Positions 45,609 to 55,853 of a stretch of DNA of 58,451 bases are shown here, piece by piece. The position numbers and the translations under genes were made by a program. Each line of letters starts with the position of its first letter. Position 1 is the first letter of the stretch. Source of the stretch: Flavobacteriaceae bacterium (GTDB lineage Bacteria > Bacteroidota > Bacteroidia > Flavobacteriales > Flavobacteriaceae); contig JAQWHT010000092.1 in NCBI GenBank assembly GCA_029249225.1, forward strand, positions 1 through 58,451, in the 5' to 3' direction. The notes beneath the pieces were generated by a model that had not been told where the DNA came from, made no database searches, and worked only from the letters and a program-made list of their open reading frames with translations.

Positions 45609-48581
45609 ATGAAAAGAATTTTATTTTTTCTACTCTTTCCGATATACTTATTGAACGGTCAGGACTACTTCCCCGACAACACTGCGGTGAAAACAAAAGA
45701 GTTAAATTATCAAGCGTTTACGAACGCTACTATCCATATAAATCCAACTACAGTTATTGAAAATGCCACGCTTCTTGTCCAAGGAGGAAGGATAGTTGCA
45801 GTTGGACAAAACATTAATATACCCAAAAACACAAGGTTGTTTGATAAAACAGGGACTCATATTTATCCCTCATTTATAGAACTCAACAGTAATTTCGGGA
45901 TCAAATTAGAAAAAACTTCCAGATCAGGTAGAAGTGCTCAATACCAAGCCAGTCGGGATGGATATTATTGGAATGATCATATATTGAGTGATTACAACAG
46001 CATAGAAGACTACACATACGACAAAAATCAAGCTAAAAATTTAAGAAACGTGGGGTTTGGAATTGTGAATACGCATCGCGCTAACGGAATTCATCGAGGA
46101 ACCAGTGTATTGTTGGCCTTGAGTGATATGCTTCCCAATAGAGATCGGTACCTCGAATCAGAAGCAGCAGAACATTTTTCTTTCAAAAAAAGCACTACTT
46201 CTAACCAAGCTTATCCAAGCTCTGTGATGGGCTCAATGGCACTGATTCGACAATTTTATCATGATACTAAATGGTATGAAGCAGGAAATGCACCCCATAC
46301 TGACTTAGCAATAGAAGCGGCTATAAAAAACAAAAAACTTCCTAAAATATTTGAGGCTTCTGATAAATTCAATACTCTAAGAGCAGTAAAAGTGGGAAAC
46401 GAAGTGGGGCTTGATTTTGCCGTAGTAGGAAGTGGTCAAGAATATGAATTAATTGATCAGCTAAAATCCAATAACGCCAAACTTATACTCCCCATAAATT
46501 TTCCTAAGGCCTATGACACCACTGACCCTTTAATGATGAAAAAGATTACCTTGACCCAACTTCGTCATTGGAATCAGGCGCCTATGAATCCAGCAGCTGT
46601 AGCCAATGCGGGAATACCATTCGCATTGACAACACATAAAATGAAATCTACTAAAGAATTCATGCCTAATTTGAAAAAAGCAATTGCCTATGGTCTCAGC
46701 GAACAGAAGGCTTTGGAAGCTTTGACCACTGTTCCTGCTCAACTTCTAAATCAGCAAAAAAATCTAGGGACTTTAGCAAAAGGAAAACTTGCTAATTTCA
46801 TTGTGACTTCAGGTCCATTATTTAATACCAACACCAAGCTATATGAAAACTGGGTAAAAGGAACTCCACATGTAATCTTAGAACATACAATCAATAATAT
46901 TGATGGCAAATACACTGTCCAACTTGGAGAAAAAACACTAGAGCTAGAAATTAAAAATAGCCAAGAAAAAATCAGTGTAACTGCCAAATTAGATTCTGTA
47001 AAGTTAAAAACAAAAAGTTCCTACAAAGATCATTGGTTGGCCATAAATATTATAGATTCCAAGAAAAAAAGCCATGCACTTCTAAATACCAAAATAGGTA
47101 ATTCTGGGTTGAAAACTGGTCAGGGGAATGATTTCTCTGGGAATCAGATCGAATGGACTTTATCAAAAATAGATTCTGATAAAGAAACAAAGGACCAAAA
47201 AGCACCTCAGTATTACGAACCCTTACCCCTGAAGTTTCCTAACAAAGCTTATGGATTTTCAGAACGCCCTCAATCAGAAACACTACTTTTTAAAAATGCT
47301 ACAGTTTGGACCAACGAAGAGGAAGGAATTCTAGAACAAACCGATGTGCTTATTATGAATGGAAAAATCACTGCTGTAGGGGCTGATCTGGAGGCTGATG
47401 GTGTTAGGGTTATTGATGCTTCTGGAAAACATTTAACCTCAGGCATCATTGATGAGCATTCACATCTCGGAGCTTCAAGCATCAACGAAGGTGGACACAA
47501 CTCCTCCGCTGAAGTGAGTATTGAGGATGTTTTGGAACCAGATGATATTGGACTCTACCGAGATTTGGCAGGAGGAGTTACAGCTATTCAAATTTTACAC
47601 GGTTCTGCCAACCCCATTGGAGGTCGCTCTGCTATTATTAAACTCAAGTGGGGAGAGACGGCTGATGAATTACTTATTGATGATGCTGATCCTTTTATCA
47701 AATTTGCACTTGGAGAAAATGTAAAACAATCTAACTGGGGGAGCTATTCCCGTTTTCCTCAAACTCGAATGGGGGTTGAACAAGTTTTTGTTGACCATTT
47801 CCAACGCGCAAAGGAGTATGGGAAAACTTGGGAACGCTACAATGCACTGCCAAAAAAAATAAAAGCAAAAACTAAAGTTCCTCGATATGATATTGAAATG
47901 GAAGTACTCTTAGAAATTTTAGAGGGAAAGCGTTTTATTTCGAGTCATTCATATGTACAGTCTGAAATCAACATGTTAATGAAAGTTGCCGAAAAATTTG
48001 ACTTCAAAATAAACACTTTTACCCATATACTTGAGGGGTACAAGGTCGCTGATAAGATGGCTGAACACGGAGTAGGAGGATCTACTTTTTCAGACTGGTG
48101 GGCGTATAAAAATGAAGTGAAAGACGCCATTCCCTACAACGGAGCGATTATGCACAATGCCGGAGTTACTGTAGCCTTTAATTCTGATGATGCTGAAATG
48201 TCAAGACGTTTGAATCAAGAAGCTGCTAAAGCAGTTAAATATGGAGGTGTTTCTGAAGAAGATGCTTGGAAATTTGTTACTCTTAATCCTGCTAAACTCC
48301 TTCATTTAGACCACCGCATGGGAAGTATAAAAGTTGGTAAAGATGCTGATCTTGTCCTTTGGTCAGATCATCCACTATCAATTTATGCAAAAGCAGAAAA
48401 AACAATTATTGAGGGTACTATTTATTATGACTCAGAGACTGTTGAAAATCAATTAAAATCAATCGAAACAGAAAAGCAGCAAATCATTGGCCAGATGTTA
48501 ATTGCAAAAGCACTTGGTGCAGACACCCAAAAAGCCCCATCAGGAGCTAAAAGAGAATTTACTTGTGAAACTTTAGACTAA
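45609..48581 (+). CDS. Exported two-domain amidohydrolase (N-terminal domain degenerate)
   Basis: The start is the ATG at 45609 (MKRILFFLLFPIYLLNGQ), giving 990 residues; an upstream codon at 45558 would add a hydrophobic leader and is not needed. The N-terminal half has an amidohydrolase layout, but where HxH is expected it reads FIELNSNFG. The C-terminal half has DEHSHLG (His617 and His619), SHSYVQ (about 780), THILEG (about 806) and NSDDAE (about 858), with an intact metal site. It is secreted to the periplasm and followed by a second amidohydrolase-like gene after five bases. Confidence 0.9.
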   Translation: MKRILFFLLFPIYLLNGQDYFPDNTAVKTKELNYQAFTNATIHINPTTVIENATLLVQGGRIVAVGQNINIPKNTRLFDKTGTHIYPSFIELNSNFGIKLEKTSRSGRSAQYQASRDGYYWNDHILSDYNSIEDYTYDKNQAKNLRNVGFGIVNTHRANGIHRGTSVLLALSDMLPNRDRYLESEAAEHFSFKKSTTSNQAYPSSVMGSMALIRQFYHDTKWYEAGNAPHTDLAIEAAIKNKKLPKIFEASDKFNTLRAVKVGNEVGLDFAVVGSGQEYELIDQLKSNNAKLILPINFPKAYDTTDPLMMKKITLTQLRHWNQAPMNPAAVANAGIPFALTTHKMKSTKEFMPNLKKAIAYGLSEQKALEALTTVPAQLLNQQKNLGTLAKGKLANFIVTSGPLFNTNTKLYENWVKGTPHVILEHTINNIDGKYTVQLGEKTLELEIKNSQEKISVTAKLDSVKLKTKSSYKDHWLAINIIDSKKKSHALLNTKIGNSGLKTGQGNDFSGNQIEWTLSKIDSDKETKDQKAPQYYEPLPLKFPNKAYGFSERPQSETLLFKNATVWTNEEEGILEQTDVLIMNGKITAVGADLEADGVRVIDASGKHLTSGIIDEHSHLGASSINEGGHNSSAEVSIEDVLEPDDIGLYRDLAGGVTAIQILHGSANPIGGRSAIIKLKWGETADELLIDDADPFIKFALGENVKQSNWGSYSRFPQTRMGVEQVFVDHFQRAKEYGKTWERYNALPKKIKAKTKVPRYDIEMEVLLEILEGKRFISSHSYVQSEINMLMKVAEKFDFKINTFTHILEGYKVADKMAEHGVGGSTFSDWWAYKNEVKDAIPYNGAIMHNAGVTVAFNSDDAEMSRRLNQEAAKAVKYGGVSEEDAWKFVTLNPAKLLHLDHRMGSIKVGKDADLVLWSDHPLSIYAKAEKTIIEGTIYYDSETVENQLKSIETEKQQIIGQMLIAKALGADTQKAPSGAKREFTCETLD

Positions 48582-48586
48582 AGACT

Positions 48587-49873
48587 ATGAAAACTATCAA
48601 AATATTAATTCTTTTTTTAGGGCTTCCTGTTTGGGGACAACAAACCCCTGCGAGTCCACAACAACAATCAATATTAATTTACAATGCATATATCCATTTA
48701 GGTGATGGAAACATCATAGAGAATGGTGCTTTAGGTTTTGAAGATGGAAAAATTACTTATGTTGGTTCCAAACTAAACACTCTTGATTATGCATCCGTTA
48801 TCGATGCAGAAGGGAAACATCTATACCCAGGATTTATTGCAACTAACAGCTCGCTTGGTTTGGTAGAAGTTGATGCTGTTCGTGCCACTCGAGATGAAGA
48901 TGAATTAGGTGATTTTTTACCCCACATTAGAACAGCTATAGCTTACGATGCTGAGTCTAAGATTGTTGAAAGTATGCGTCCAAATGGGGTACTAATAGCC
49001 CAGGTAGCGCCTAGAGGTGGTCTTATATCAGGAAGCTCATCTGTTATGCAGTTAGACGCATGGAATTGGGAAGATGCTCTCCTAAAGACAGATGAAGGCA
49101 TACACTTAAACTGGCCAAATCCATATTCCAGAGGAAGATGGTGGTTAGGTGAAGATCCTGCTCTAACTAATAACAAAAACTATCTGCCTAATATTAAGAA
49201 GCTCAAAACATTTTTCGAAAATGCGAAGGTGTATGATCCTAATCAGACACCTAAACATCTTCCCTACCAATCCATGGCAGGGCTTTTTGAGGGAACAAAG
49301 ACACTTTATCTTCATGCGGAGGATGAAAAACAAATTGTTGATGGAATAAGTTACTTTAAAGAATTGGGAATCAATAAAATAGTTTTAGTTGGAGGCAATG
49401 AAGTCCTGAATCAAATAGACTTTATAAAATCCCATGAGATTCCAGTCATAGCTTCACGTCCGCATCGACTCCCCGACAATGAAGATGAAGATCTTAAAGG
49501 TAGTTTTAAATTGGCATCCGAACTCATCAAAGAGGAAGTCTTGGTCAGTATTGATGTTAGTGGTAGAATGGAAAGAATGTACACAAGAAATCTCCCTTTT
49601 TATGCAGGCAGTTTTGCGGCTTATGGTATGGATAAAGAAATCGCATTGCAACTCATCACTTCAAATGCAGCAAAAATTTTGGGAATTGATGATCGTTTAG
49701 GAACTCTAAAAGTAGGTAAAGATGCAACCCTATTTTTATCCAAAGGAGATGCACTGGATATGAGAACCAATCAAATTCATCATGCTTGGATTAATGGAAG
49801 AGCAATTAGTCTGGAAACACATCAAACTGAACTCTGGAAACGCTATTCTAAAAAGTATTCTTCCGAAGATTAA
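48587..49873 (+). CDS. Exported amidohydrolase-like protein, degenerate metal site
   Basis: The 428-residue protein has a signal peptide ending in VWGQ (about 17). The composite domain (LIYNAYIHLGDGNIIENGAL) and the C-terminal LGTLKVGKDATLFLSKGD belong to the amidohydrolase superfamily, but the HxH position reads FIATNSSLG (about 85-93), and no conserved His pairs are seen in the middle. It is therefore unlikely to be a classical metallo-amidohydrolase. It may serve as a partner of the preceding 990-residue protein, with which it is tightly coupled. Confidence 0.85.
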   Translation: MKTIKILILFLGLPVWGQQTPASPQQQSILIYNAYIHLGDGNIIENGALGFEDGKITYVGSKLNTLDYASVIDAEGKHLYPGFIATNSSLGLVEVDAVRATRDEDELGDFLPHIRTAIAYDAESKIVESMRPNGVLIAQVAPRGGLISGSSSVMQLDAWNWEDALLKTDEGIHLNWPNPYSRGRWWLGEDPALTNNKNYLPNIKKLKTFFENAKVYDPNQTPKHLPYQSMAGLFEGTKTLYLHAEDEKQIVDGISYFKELGINKIVLVGGNEVLNQIDFIKSHEIPVIASRPHRLPDNEDEDLKGSFKLASELIKEEVLVSIDVSGRMERMYTRNLPFYAGSFAAYGMDKEIALQLITSNAAKILGIDDRLGTLKVGKDATLFLSKGDALDMRTNQIHHAWINGRAISLETHQTELWKRYSKKYSSED

Positions 49874-49951
49874 ATAGGTAGAATTGGCCTATGTAACATA
49901 AGTAACAATAACTCTGGTGACTTCCTTGTAAATTATATTTTTTATATCTGA

Positions 49952-52174
49952 ATGAAACTCTTTATTCTTCCTCAAATCCTTTTACTGATTTGTTTAGCCG
50001 TCACTTTTAATCCAATAAAAAGTTATGGTCAAGAATTTGAGAAGCGAACAGTTTTTGTAAAAAAAATTGATGAAAAAATACAGCTTGATGGGGTACTCAG
50101 TGAACCCATCTGGGAGGTTGCTGAAAAAGCAGATGATTTTTGGCAAATTTTTCCTACTGATTCTTTGCGCTCTACCAATGAAACTGTTGTAAGATTACTG
50201 TACGATGACAGCTATATCTATGTAAGCGCAATAGCCAAAGGAATTGGTCCTGATTTTAGGGTAAGTTCTCTTAAACGGGACTTTAGCGCACGTTCAAATG
50301 ATAATGTTACAATAATGTTTGACACTTTCAAAGACGGTCAAAATGCATTTTTATTTGGGGTAAGTGCTTTTGGAGTTCAAAGAGAAGCCCTTATTTCTGA
50401 TAGAGGTACTCAAATCAGAGGTTTTAATTTGACTTGGGACATCAAATGGGAGGCAGCAACCACACGCAATGAAGACTCTTTTGTAATTGAAATTGCGATT
50501 CCTTTTAGTTCTCTAAAATATCCTGAAGGTAGTCAAAAATGGGGTTTTCAATCCTATCGTTATGACATGCAAAGTAATGAAAGAAGTAATTGGACTAACA
50601 TTGATCAGAATCAAATCCCAATTAATTTAGGATATCTTGGTGAACTTATCTTTGAAAAACCCTTAATCAAAAATAAGACACCCCTTTATGTCATACCATA
50701 TGTCAACGCACTATCGGCTAATGATTTTGGCACCAAGCCCGTAAACAATTCACTTACCTACGGAGGGGATTTAAAAATTGCGGTAGGAAATGGTTTAAAT
50801 TTAGACGTAACTCTTAATCCCGATTTTTCAAATGTAGAAGTCGATAATATCATTACGAATCTTACACGTTTTGAAATCTCACTCCCAGAAAAGCGTCAGT
50901 TTTTTATTGATAACGGTGATTTATTCGGAAACTTCGGTGGTAGCAGAGAAGCTGTTCCATTTTTCTCAAGGCGCATTGGAATCGCACGAGATGGTGGAGG
51001 TAACACCATTCAAAATAATATTTTAGGTGGTGTGAGATTGAGTGGTAAACTAGATGAAAACTGGCGTATCGGTGTACTTAGTATTCAAAATCAAGAAGAT
51101 ATTACCAATGAAATTGCTTCTAGTAACAACACCATGTTTGCACTTCAAAGAAAAGTATTTAATCAATCTCAAATTGGAGCATTTGTGGTTAATAGAGAAA
51201 GTTTTAAAGACTATGATTTTTTGGAGGAAAAAGATCGTTACAACAGGGTAATTGGAATGGATTACAATCTTAATTCTGCGAATAACCGATGGATTGGAAA
51301 ATTTTATACCCATAAATCTTTTCAACCAAATGATGAGGAAGGAAACCTTTCCTCTGGTGCATCCTTAATTTACAACACTCGCATCTGGCGTTTCTCCTCT
51401 AAATGGGTTTATGTAGACCAAGATTTTCGTTCAGATTTAGGTTTTATCCCTCGGACAGGGATTATCAAAACTGGGATTTCAGGAACTCGCCTATTCTATC
51501 CAAAAAAGGGGAAAATTAATTCTCATAGTTTCCAATTATCGAATTATAGTTGGCAGCAAAAAAGTCTAGATTATAAAAAAACGGATCACAATAGACAATT
51601 TGAGTACAACATGGTTTTTAAAAAAATGGATCAAATAGGTTTTTCTGTAAGAAACCAATTTATTTATTTATCTAATCCTTTTGATCCAACGCGTACAGAA
51701 AACAGTATAGCCCTACCTGCAAATATTGGATACACATTTAACGAATGGTCGATTCAATACCAATCCAATGTTGCGCGATTATTTAACTTCTCTTCTGAAC
51801 TTTCGTATGGCTCTTTTTTCAATGGTACTCGTTTTTCGTACCAGGGAAATACTCAATTCCGTATTCAACCTAAAGTGATAATGAGTTTTCTCTGGGATTA
51901 CAATCAAATACAACTTCCAGATCCATACCCCTCAGCCAATATTATCCTAGTAAGTCCTAAAATAGAATTAACCTTGAATAAAAAGGTGTTTTGGTCTACT
52001 CTAGTTCAATACAGTAACCAGTCAGATAACTTGGGGATTAATTCGAGACTTCAGTGGCGCTTCGCACCACTTTCAGACTTATACCTTGTTTACAATGACA
52101 ACTACTATACTCGTGAATTTGGCCCCCTATTTCGCTCGATAAATCTTAAATTAACCTATTGGTTAAGTCTCTAA
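49952..52174 (+). CDS. DUF5916 domain outer-membrane protein
   Basis: The 740-residue protein has a signal peptide (to about residue 26, SYGQ). The N-terminal domain (about 35-230) is a carbohydrate-binding family-9-like sandwich, seen from DGVLSEPIWEVAEKADDF and DDSYIYVSAIA. The rest (about 240-740) is the DUF5916 barrel with NPDFSNVEVD, EKRQFFIDNGDLF, and strands ending in a Tyr/Leu-rich C-terminus. It should sit in the outer membrane. Its role is unknown. The upstream amidohydrolases and this gene may form one transcript, with a gap of 78 bases. Confidence 0.88.
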   Translation: MKLFILPQILLLICLAVTFNPIKSYGQEFEKRTVFVKKIDEKIQLDGVLSEPIWEVAEKADDFWQIFPTDSLRSTNETVVRLLYDDSYIYVSAIAKGIGPDFRVSSLKRDFSARSNDNVTIMFDTFKDGQNAFLFGVSAFGVQREALISDRGTQIRGFNLTWDIKWEAATTRNEDSFVIEIAIPFSSLKYPEGSQKWGFQSYRYDMQSNERSNWTNIDQNQIPINLGYLGELIFEKPLIKNKTPLYVIPYVNALSANDFGTKPVNNSLTYGGDLKIAVGNGLNLDVTLNPDFSNVEVDNIITNLTRFEISLPEKRQFFIDNGDLFGNFGGSREAVPFFSRRIGIARDGGGNTIQNNILGGVRLSGKLDENWRIGVLSIQNQEDITNEIASSNNTMFALQRKVFNQSQIGAFVVNRESFKDYDFLEEKDRYNRVIGMDYNLNSANNRWIGKFYTHKSFQPNDEEGNLSSGASLIYNTRIWRFSSKWVYVDQDFRSDLGFIPRTGIIKTGISGTRLFYPKKGKINSHSFQLSNYSWQQKSLDYKKTDHNRQFEYNMVFKKMDQIGFSVRNQFIYLSNPFDPTRTENSIALPANIGYTFNEWSIQYQSNVARLFNFSSELSYGSFFNGTRFSYQGNTQFRIQPKVIMSFLWDYNQIQLPDPYPSANIILVSPKIELTLNKKVFWSTLVQYSNQSDNLGINSRLQWRFAPLSDLYLVYNDNYYTREFGPLFRSINLKLTYWLSL

Positions 52175-52229
52175 AAAGACTCATTAGGAATAAGCCTTTA
52201 AAACCTATTATTTGGGCAAGCGTGGTGAA

Positions 52230-54497
52230 CTAGCTTGCATTTTGCTTCTTAATAAGGTTTAGTGCAGATCCTTCTCTGAACCACTCTATCTGCTGTTCGT
52301 TATACGTATGGTTTGCTCTGATACTATCCGATGAACCATCTGAGTGAATAACCTCAATGGTTAGTGACTTGCCCTCAGCAAAATCAGCCAAATCTATAAA
52401 GTTAAACGTATCATCTTCCTGTATCAAATCATAATCAGACTCGTTGTCAAAAGTGATCCCTAACATTCCCTGTTTTTTAAGGTTTGTTTCATGAATTCGT
52501 GCAAAAGACTTTACAAGTACCACCTTGACGCCTAAATGTCTTGGTTCCATTGCTGCGTGCTCTCTTGAAGAACCTTCGCCGTAATTGTGATCTCCGACTA
52601 CTACAGTTTCTATTCCAGCAGCTTTATATTGTCTTTGTACATCAGGCACACCTCCATACTCTCCGTTTAATTGATTTTTGACAAAATTAGTTTTTTGATT
52701 AAATGCATTTACGGCACCAATCAAACAATTGTTTGAAATATTATCTAAGTGTCCTCTGAAGCGTAACCAAGGTCCTGCCATTGAGATGTGATCTGTAGTA
52801 CACTTCCCATGCGCTTTAATTAAGAGTTTTGACCCTAGAAGGTTTTGTCCGTCCCAAGGTTTAAAAGGAGATAGAATTTGTAAACGTTCAGAATCTGATT
52901 TTACAATTACATCAACTCCAGAGCTGTCCTCTAGCGGAGCTAAATAACCATTGTCTTCAACAGCAAATCCTTGAGCGGGGAGTTCAATTCCCTGAGGAGG
53001 GTCTAATCTTACCTCTTCTCCTAACTCGTTTATCAAGCTATCGGTGATAGGGTTAAAATCCAGACGGCCTGAAATTGCAACTGCAGCCACCATTTCAGGT
53101 GAGGCTACAAAGGCGTGAGTATTTGGATTCCCATCGGCTCGCTTTGAAAAGTTTCGGTTAAATGAATGAATAATAGAATTCGCCTCTTGCTTATCTGCAC
53201 CTTCTCTTGCCCATTGGCCAATACATGGTCCACAAGAATTTGTGAAAATTTTAGCATTTAAATCTTCAAAAATTGAAAGCAATCCATCACGATCAGCAGT
53301 ATAGCGTACTTGTTCTGAACCGGGATTAATTCCAAATTCAGCTTTTGTTTTAAGGTTTTTATCTACAGCCTGCTTTGCGATCGAAGCAGCACGCGATAAA
53401 TCTTCATAAGACGAGTTTGTACACGATCCAATTAATCCCCATTCTACTTGAAGAGGCCATCCGTTGGATTTTGCAACTTCTTTCATTTCCGCAACTGGAG
53501 TGGCTAGATCTGGAGTAAAAGGTCCATTGACATGCGGTGTTAAAGTATCCAAATCAATTTCAATTACTTCATCAAAATAGAGCTCAGGATCTGCATAGAC
53601 TTCAGCGTCTGCAGTAAGATGCTCTTTTACCTCATTCGCAGCATTTGCAACATCATCTCTTCCAGTAGCTCTTAAATAGCGTTCCATTGAGGAATCGTAA
53701 CCAAAGGTAGATGTAGTTGCGCCAACTTCAGCACCCATATTACAAATCGTTCCTTTTCCAGTACACGACATAGATTTCGCACCCTCACCAAAATATTCGA
53801 TGATCGCTCCAGTCCCTCCTTTTACAGTGAGAATTCCAGCTACTTTCAAAATGACATCTTTTGGAGCCGTCCATCCATTTAATTTTCCCGTTAGCTTCAC
53901 CCCTATGAGTTTTGGGAATTTTAACTCCCATGCCATATCGGCCATCACATCTACAGCATCTGCACCCCCTACACCGATAGCAACCATTCCTAGACCTCCT
54001 GCATTAACTGTATGAGAATCTGTCCCAATCATCATACCCCCTGGAAAGGCATAATTTTCAAGAACAACTTGGTGAATGATACCTGCTCCAGGTTTCCAAA
54101 AACCAATCCCATACTTGTTCGATACCGACTCTAAAAAATCAAATACTTCAGCTGATGTATTATTCGCTGATTTTAAATCTTTATCTGCACCTTCTTTAGC
54201 TTGAATAAGATGATCACAATGAACGGTTGTAGGCACTGCTACTTTGGTCTTTCCTGACTGCATAAATTGTAACAAAGCCATTTGGGCAGTTGCATCTTGA
54301 CAAGCAATTCTATCAGGGGCAAAGTCTACATAATCTGTACCTCTCTGAAAAGGTTTTTCAAGGGAAGATTCCCATAGGTGGGAGTATAAAATCTTTTCGG
54401 TTGCTGTAAGCGGCTTTCCAGTTAACTTTCTTGCGAAATCTACGCGTTCTGGAAGACGGTTATAAACCTGCTTGATCATTTCAATGTCAAAAGCCAT
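52230..54497 (-). CDS. acn: Aconitate hydratase
   Basis: The 755-residue cytoplasmic enzyme is a mitochondrial-type aconitase of usual length. The Fe-S cluster Cys appear in [10 protein letters not shown] and NSCGPCIG. The N-terminal domains have [11 protein letters not shown] and [11 protein letters not shown], and the C-terminal swivel domain has [15 protein letters not shown] and [15 protein letters not shown]. It catalyses citrate to isocitrate in the TCA cycle. It has its own promoter and is monocistronic, converging with DUF5916. Confidence 0.97.
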   Translation of the reverse strand: MAFDIEMIKQVYNRLPERVDFARKLTGKPLTATEKILYSHLWESSLEKPFQRGTDYVDFAPDRIACQDATAQMALLQFMQSGKTKVAVPTTVHCDHLIQAKEGADKDLKSANNTSAEVFDFLESVSNKYGIGFWKPGAGIIHQVVLENYAFPGGMMIGTDSHTVNAGGLGMVAIGVGGADAVDVMADMAWELKFPKLIGVKLTGKLNGWTAPKDVILKVAGILTVKGGTGAIIEYFGEGAKSMSCTGKGTICNMGAEVGATTSTFGYDSSMERYLRATGRDDVANAANEVKEHLTADAEVYADPELYFDEVIEIDLDTLTPHVNGPFTPDLATPVAEMKEVAKSNGWPLQVEWGLIGSCTNSSYEDLSRAASIAKQAVDKNLKTKAEFGINPGSEQVRYTADRDGLLSIFEDLNAKIFTNSCGPCIGQWAREGADKQEANSIIHSFNRNFSKRADGNPNTHAFVASPEMVAAVAISGRLDFNPITDSLINELGEEVRLDPPQGIELPAQGFAVEDNGYLAPLEDSSGVDVIVKSDSERLQILSPFKPWDGQNLLGSKLLIKAHGKCTTDHISMAGPWLRFRGHLDNISNNCLIGAVNAFNQKTNFVKNQLNGEYGGVPDVQRQYKAAGIETVVVGDHNYGEGSSREHAAMEPRHLGVKVVLVKSFARIHETNLKKQGMLGITFDNESDYDLIQEDDTFNFIDLADFAEGKSLTIEVIHSDGSSDSIRANHTYNEQQIEWFREGSALNLIKKQNAS

Positions 54498-54519
54498 GAG
54501 TATTGATTTAAATTCAATA

Positions 54520-54553
54520 CAAAAGTAAAAAATAAACGAGTAGTATAGAACAA
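54520..54553 (-). promoter_or_regulatory. Promoter of the aconitase gene
   Basis: Reading the minus strand, TACTTTTG (54527-54520) fits the -7 consensus TAnnTTTG, and a TTG (54553-54551) lies 23 bases upstream as a -33 element. The ATG is 22 bases downstream. Spacing is at the long end for this sigma factor. Confidence 0.5.
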
Positions 54554-54679
54554 TTTTGGCCTAGAATAGAAACGAAAGAGCTAAATCAACGTAATAATTT
54601 AAAAGCGTTATAAAAACCTTTTTATTTATTATATTTATAAAATATATTGACACAAGTTTCAGGATTAAAAAGATAAGTT

Positions 54680-54925
54680 ATGAAGAAACAAATAATCTTA
54701 GGTTTAGTTAGCGTAATGTTTTTCTCTTCTTTTATTGAAAACAACACTATTGAACAAAATCAAAATGTTTATATCTGTTCAAATCCTAAATTAAAATGTT
54801 ATTATACAAGACCTTGTAAGGATTTCAGCGATTTTTGCTCTAAAGCCAAGGGTAAAATTTATAAAGTTTCTTTAAAGAGAGCAAAAGCTCTTGGTAAAGA
54901 AAAATGTGATTGTGGGGAAATTTAA
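54680..54925 (+). CDS. Small secreted six-cysteine protein
   Basis: The 81-residue protein has a signal peptide-like start (MKKQIILGLVSVMFFSSF). The mature part has six Cys (33, 40, 46, 53, 76 and 78) in the order YICSNPKLKCYYTRPC, DFCSKAKG, KCDC, with VSLKRAKALGK between. This pattern resembles a small Bacteroidota cell-surface domain found also at the C-terminus of nucleases, in which paired Cys bind a metal or form disulfides. The function is unknown. It ends one base before the stop of the SprF gene on the other strand. Confidence 0.7.
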   Translation: MKKQIILGLVSVMFFSSFIENNTIEQNQNVYICSNPKLKCYYTRPCKDFSDFCSKAKGKIYKVSLKRAKALGKEKCDCGEI

Positions 54926-54926
54926 T

Positions 54927-55853
54927 CTATTCTTCTACGGCTTCTTCAACTTCACTTGGCTGCCCACCGCTTCCAATACTCATTCTTAAGGTTATTTCGT
55001 GTGTCTTTACTCCAAGATTAGTCGATTGAATTGAGTTGGGAACTTCATAACAATATCCGATATTAAAGTTCTTAAGTTTAAAGAAAGCTAATAAGCCAAA
55101 ATCATTCGATGTTTTATACATCCCCCCAAAGTCTAACCCTTTTACACCAACAAGCGCATTTAGTATTCCAACATTATCTATCTGGTTACTTTTATAAATA
55201 AAGTTCGATTTCAGATTAATGTCATCACTGATATTTAACTTGCCCCCTAGAGCCAGATATAAATTAATGTTGGACGAAGGCAAAAATAAATAAGAATCAT
55301 CCTCCCTATCTGAAAACAATCTAGGCAAGGATGCTGACATCCAAAGATTTTCTGAATAGTAAGCTATCCCTATACCTAAATTAGGCTTAAATGAACTAAA
55401 ATTATCAATTCCTGGATCATCTGAAAAGTTCGTTAGATTCCCTGTATCTAGATTATAAAAATCAGACCCAGCTTTGATCCCTAAAAGAATTTTAGCATCA
55501 TTTGCAAGATTTAGTTTGTATGAAAAATCAACGGCAAAACTCGTTGATTTTTCAACAAAAAACTTATTAGAAATAACAGAAATTCCAAGCCCGATATTAT
55601 TCTTCCTTTCCGAAGAAAAGGTTAGGAATTGACCCCTTGGAGCGTTTTCAATAGAGACCCACTGGTTTCTTGAAGTTATCCCAATTTCGGTACCGGCTTT
55701 ATGACCTGCAAAAGCAGGGTTGACCAAATTCATTTGGGTGTGAAAAGCTGCTAGTAAGGGTTCCTGTTGTGCTTTAGAATTAAACAGAGCACCTAAGAAC
55801 AGTAATATGAATAGTACTTTTTCTTTCAATGTTATCTTGCTAAATATATCCAT
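54927..55853 (-). CDS. PorP/SprF family type IX secretion membrane protein
   Basis: The 308-residue protein is in the PorP/SprF family: the mature start PLLAAFHTQMNLVNPAFAG is the family signature, followed by beta-barrel strands (GITSRNQWV, LGISVISNKFFVEKS). It anchors or helps export T9SS substrates at the outer membrane. From ATG 55853 the N-terminus overlaps the previous gene by 22 bases; a TTG at 55829 gives MKEKVLFILLFLGALFNSKAQ, a cleaner signal peptide with no overlap, and is probably the true start. Its substrate is encoded directly upstream. Confidence 0.92.
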   Translation of the reverse strand: MDIFSKITLKEKVLFILLFLGALFNSKAQQEPLLAAFHTQMNLVNPAFAGHKAGTEIGITSRNQWVSIENAPRGQFLTFSSERKNNIGLGISVISNKFFVEKSTSFAVDFSYKLNLANDAKILLGIKAGSDFYNLDTGNLTNFSDDPGIDNFSSFKPNLGIGIAYYSENLWMSASLPRLFSDREDDSYLFLPSSNINLYLALGGKLNISDDINLKSNFIYKSNQIDNVGILNALVGVKGLDFGGMYKTSNDFGLLAFFKLKNFNIGYCYEVPNSIQSTNLGVKTHEITLRMSIGSGGQPSEVEEAVEE

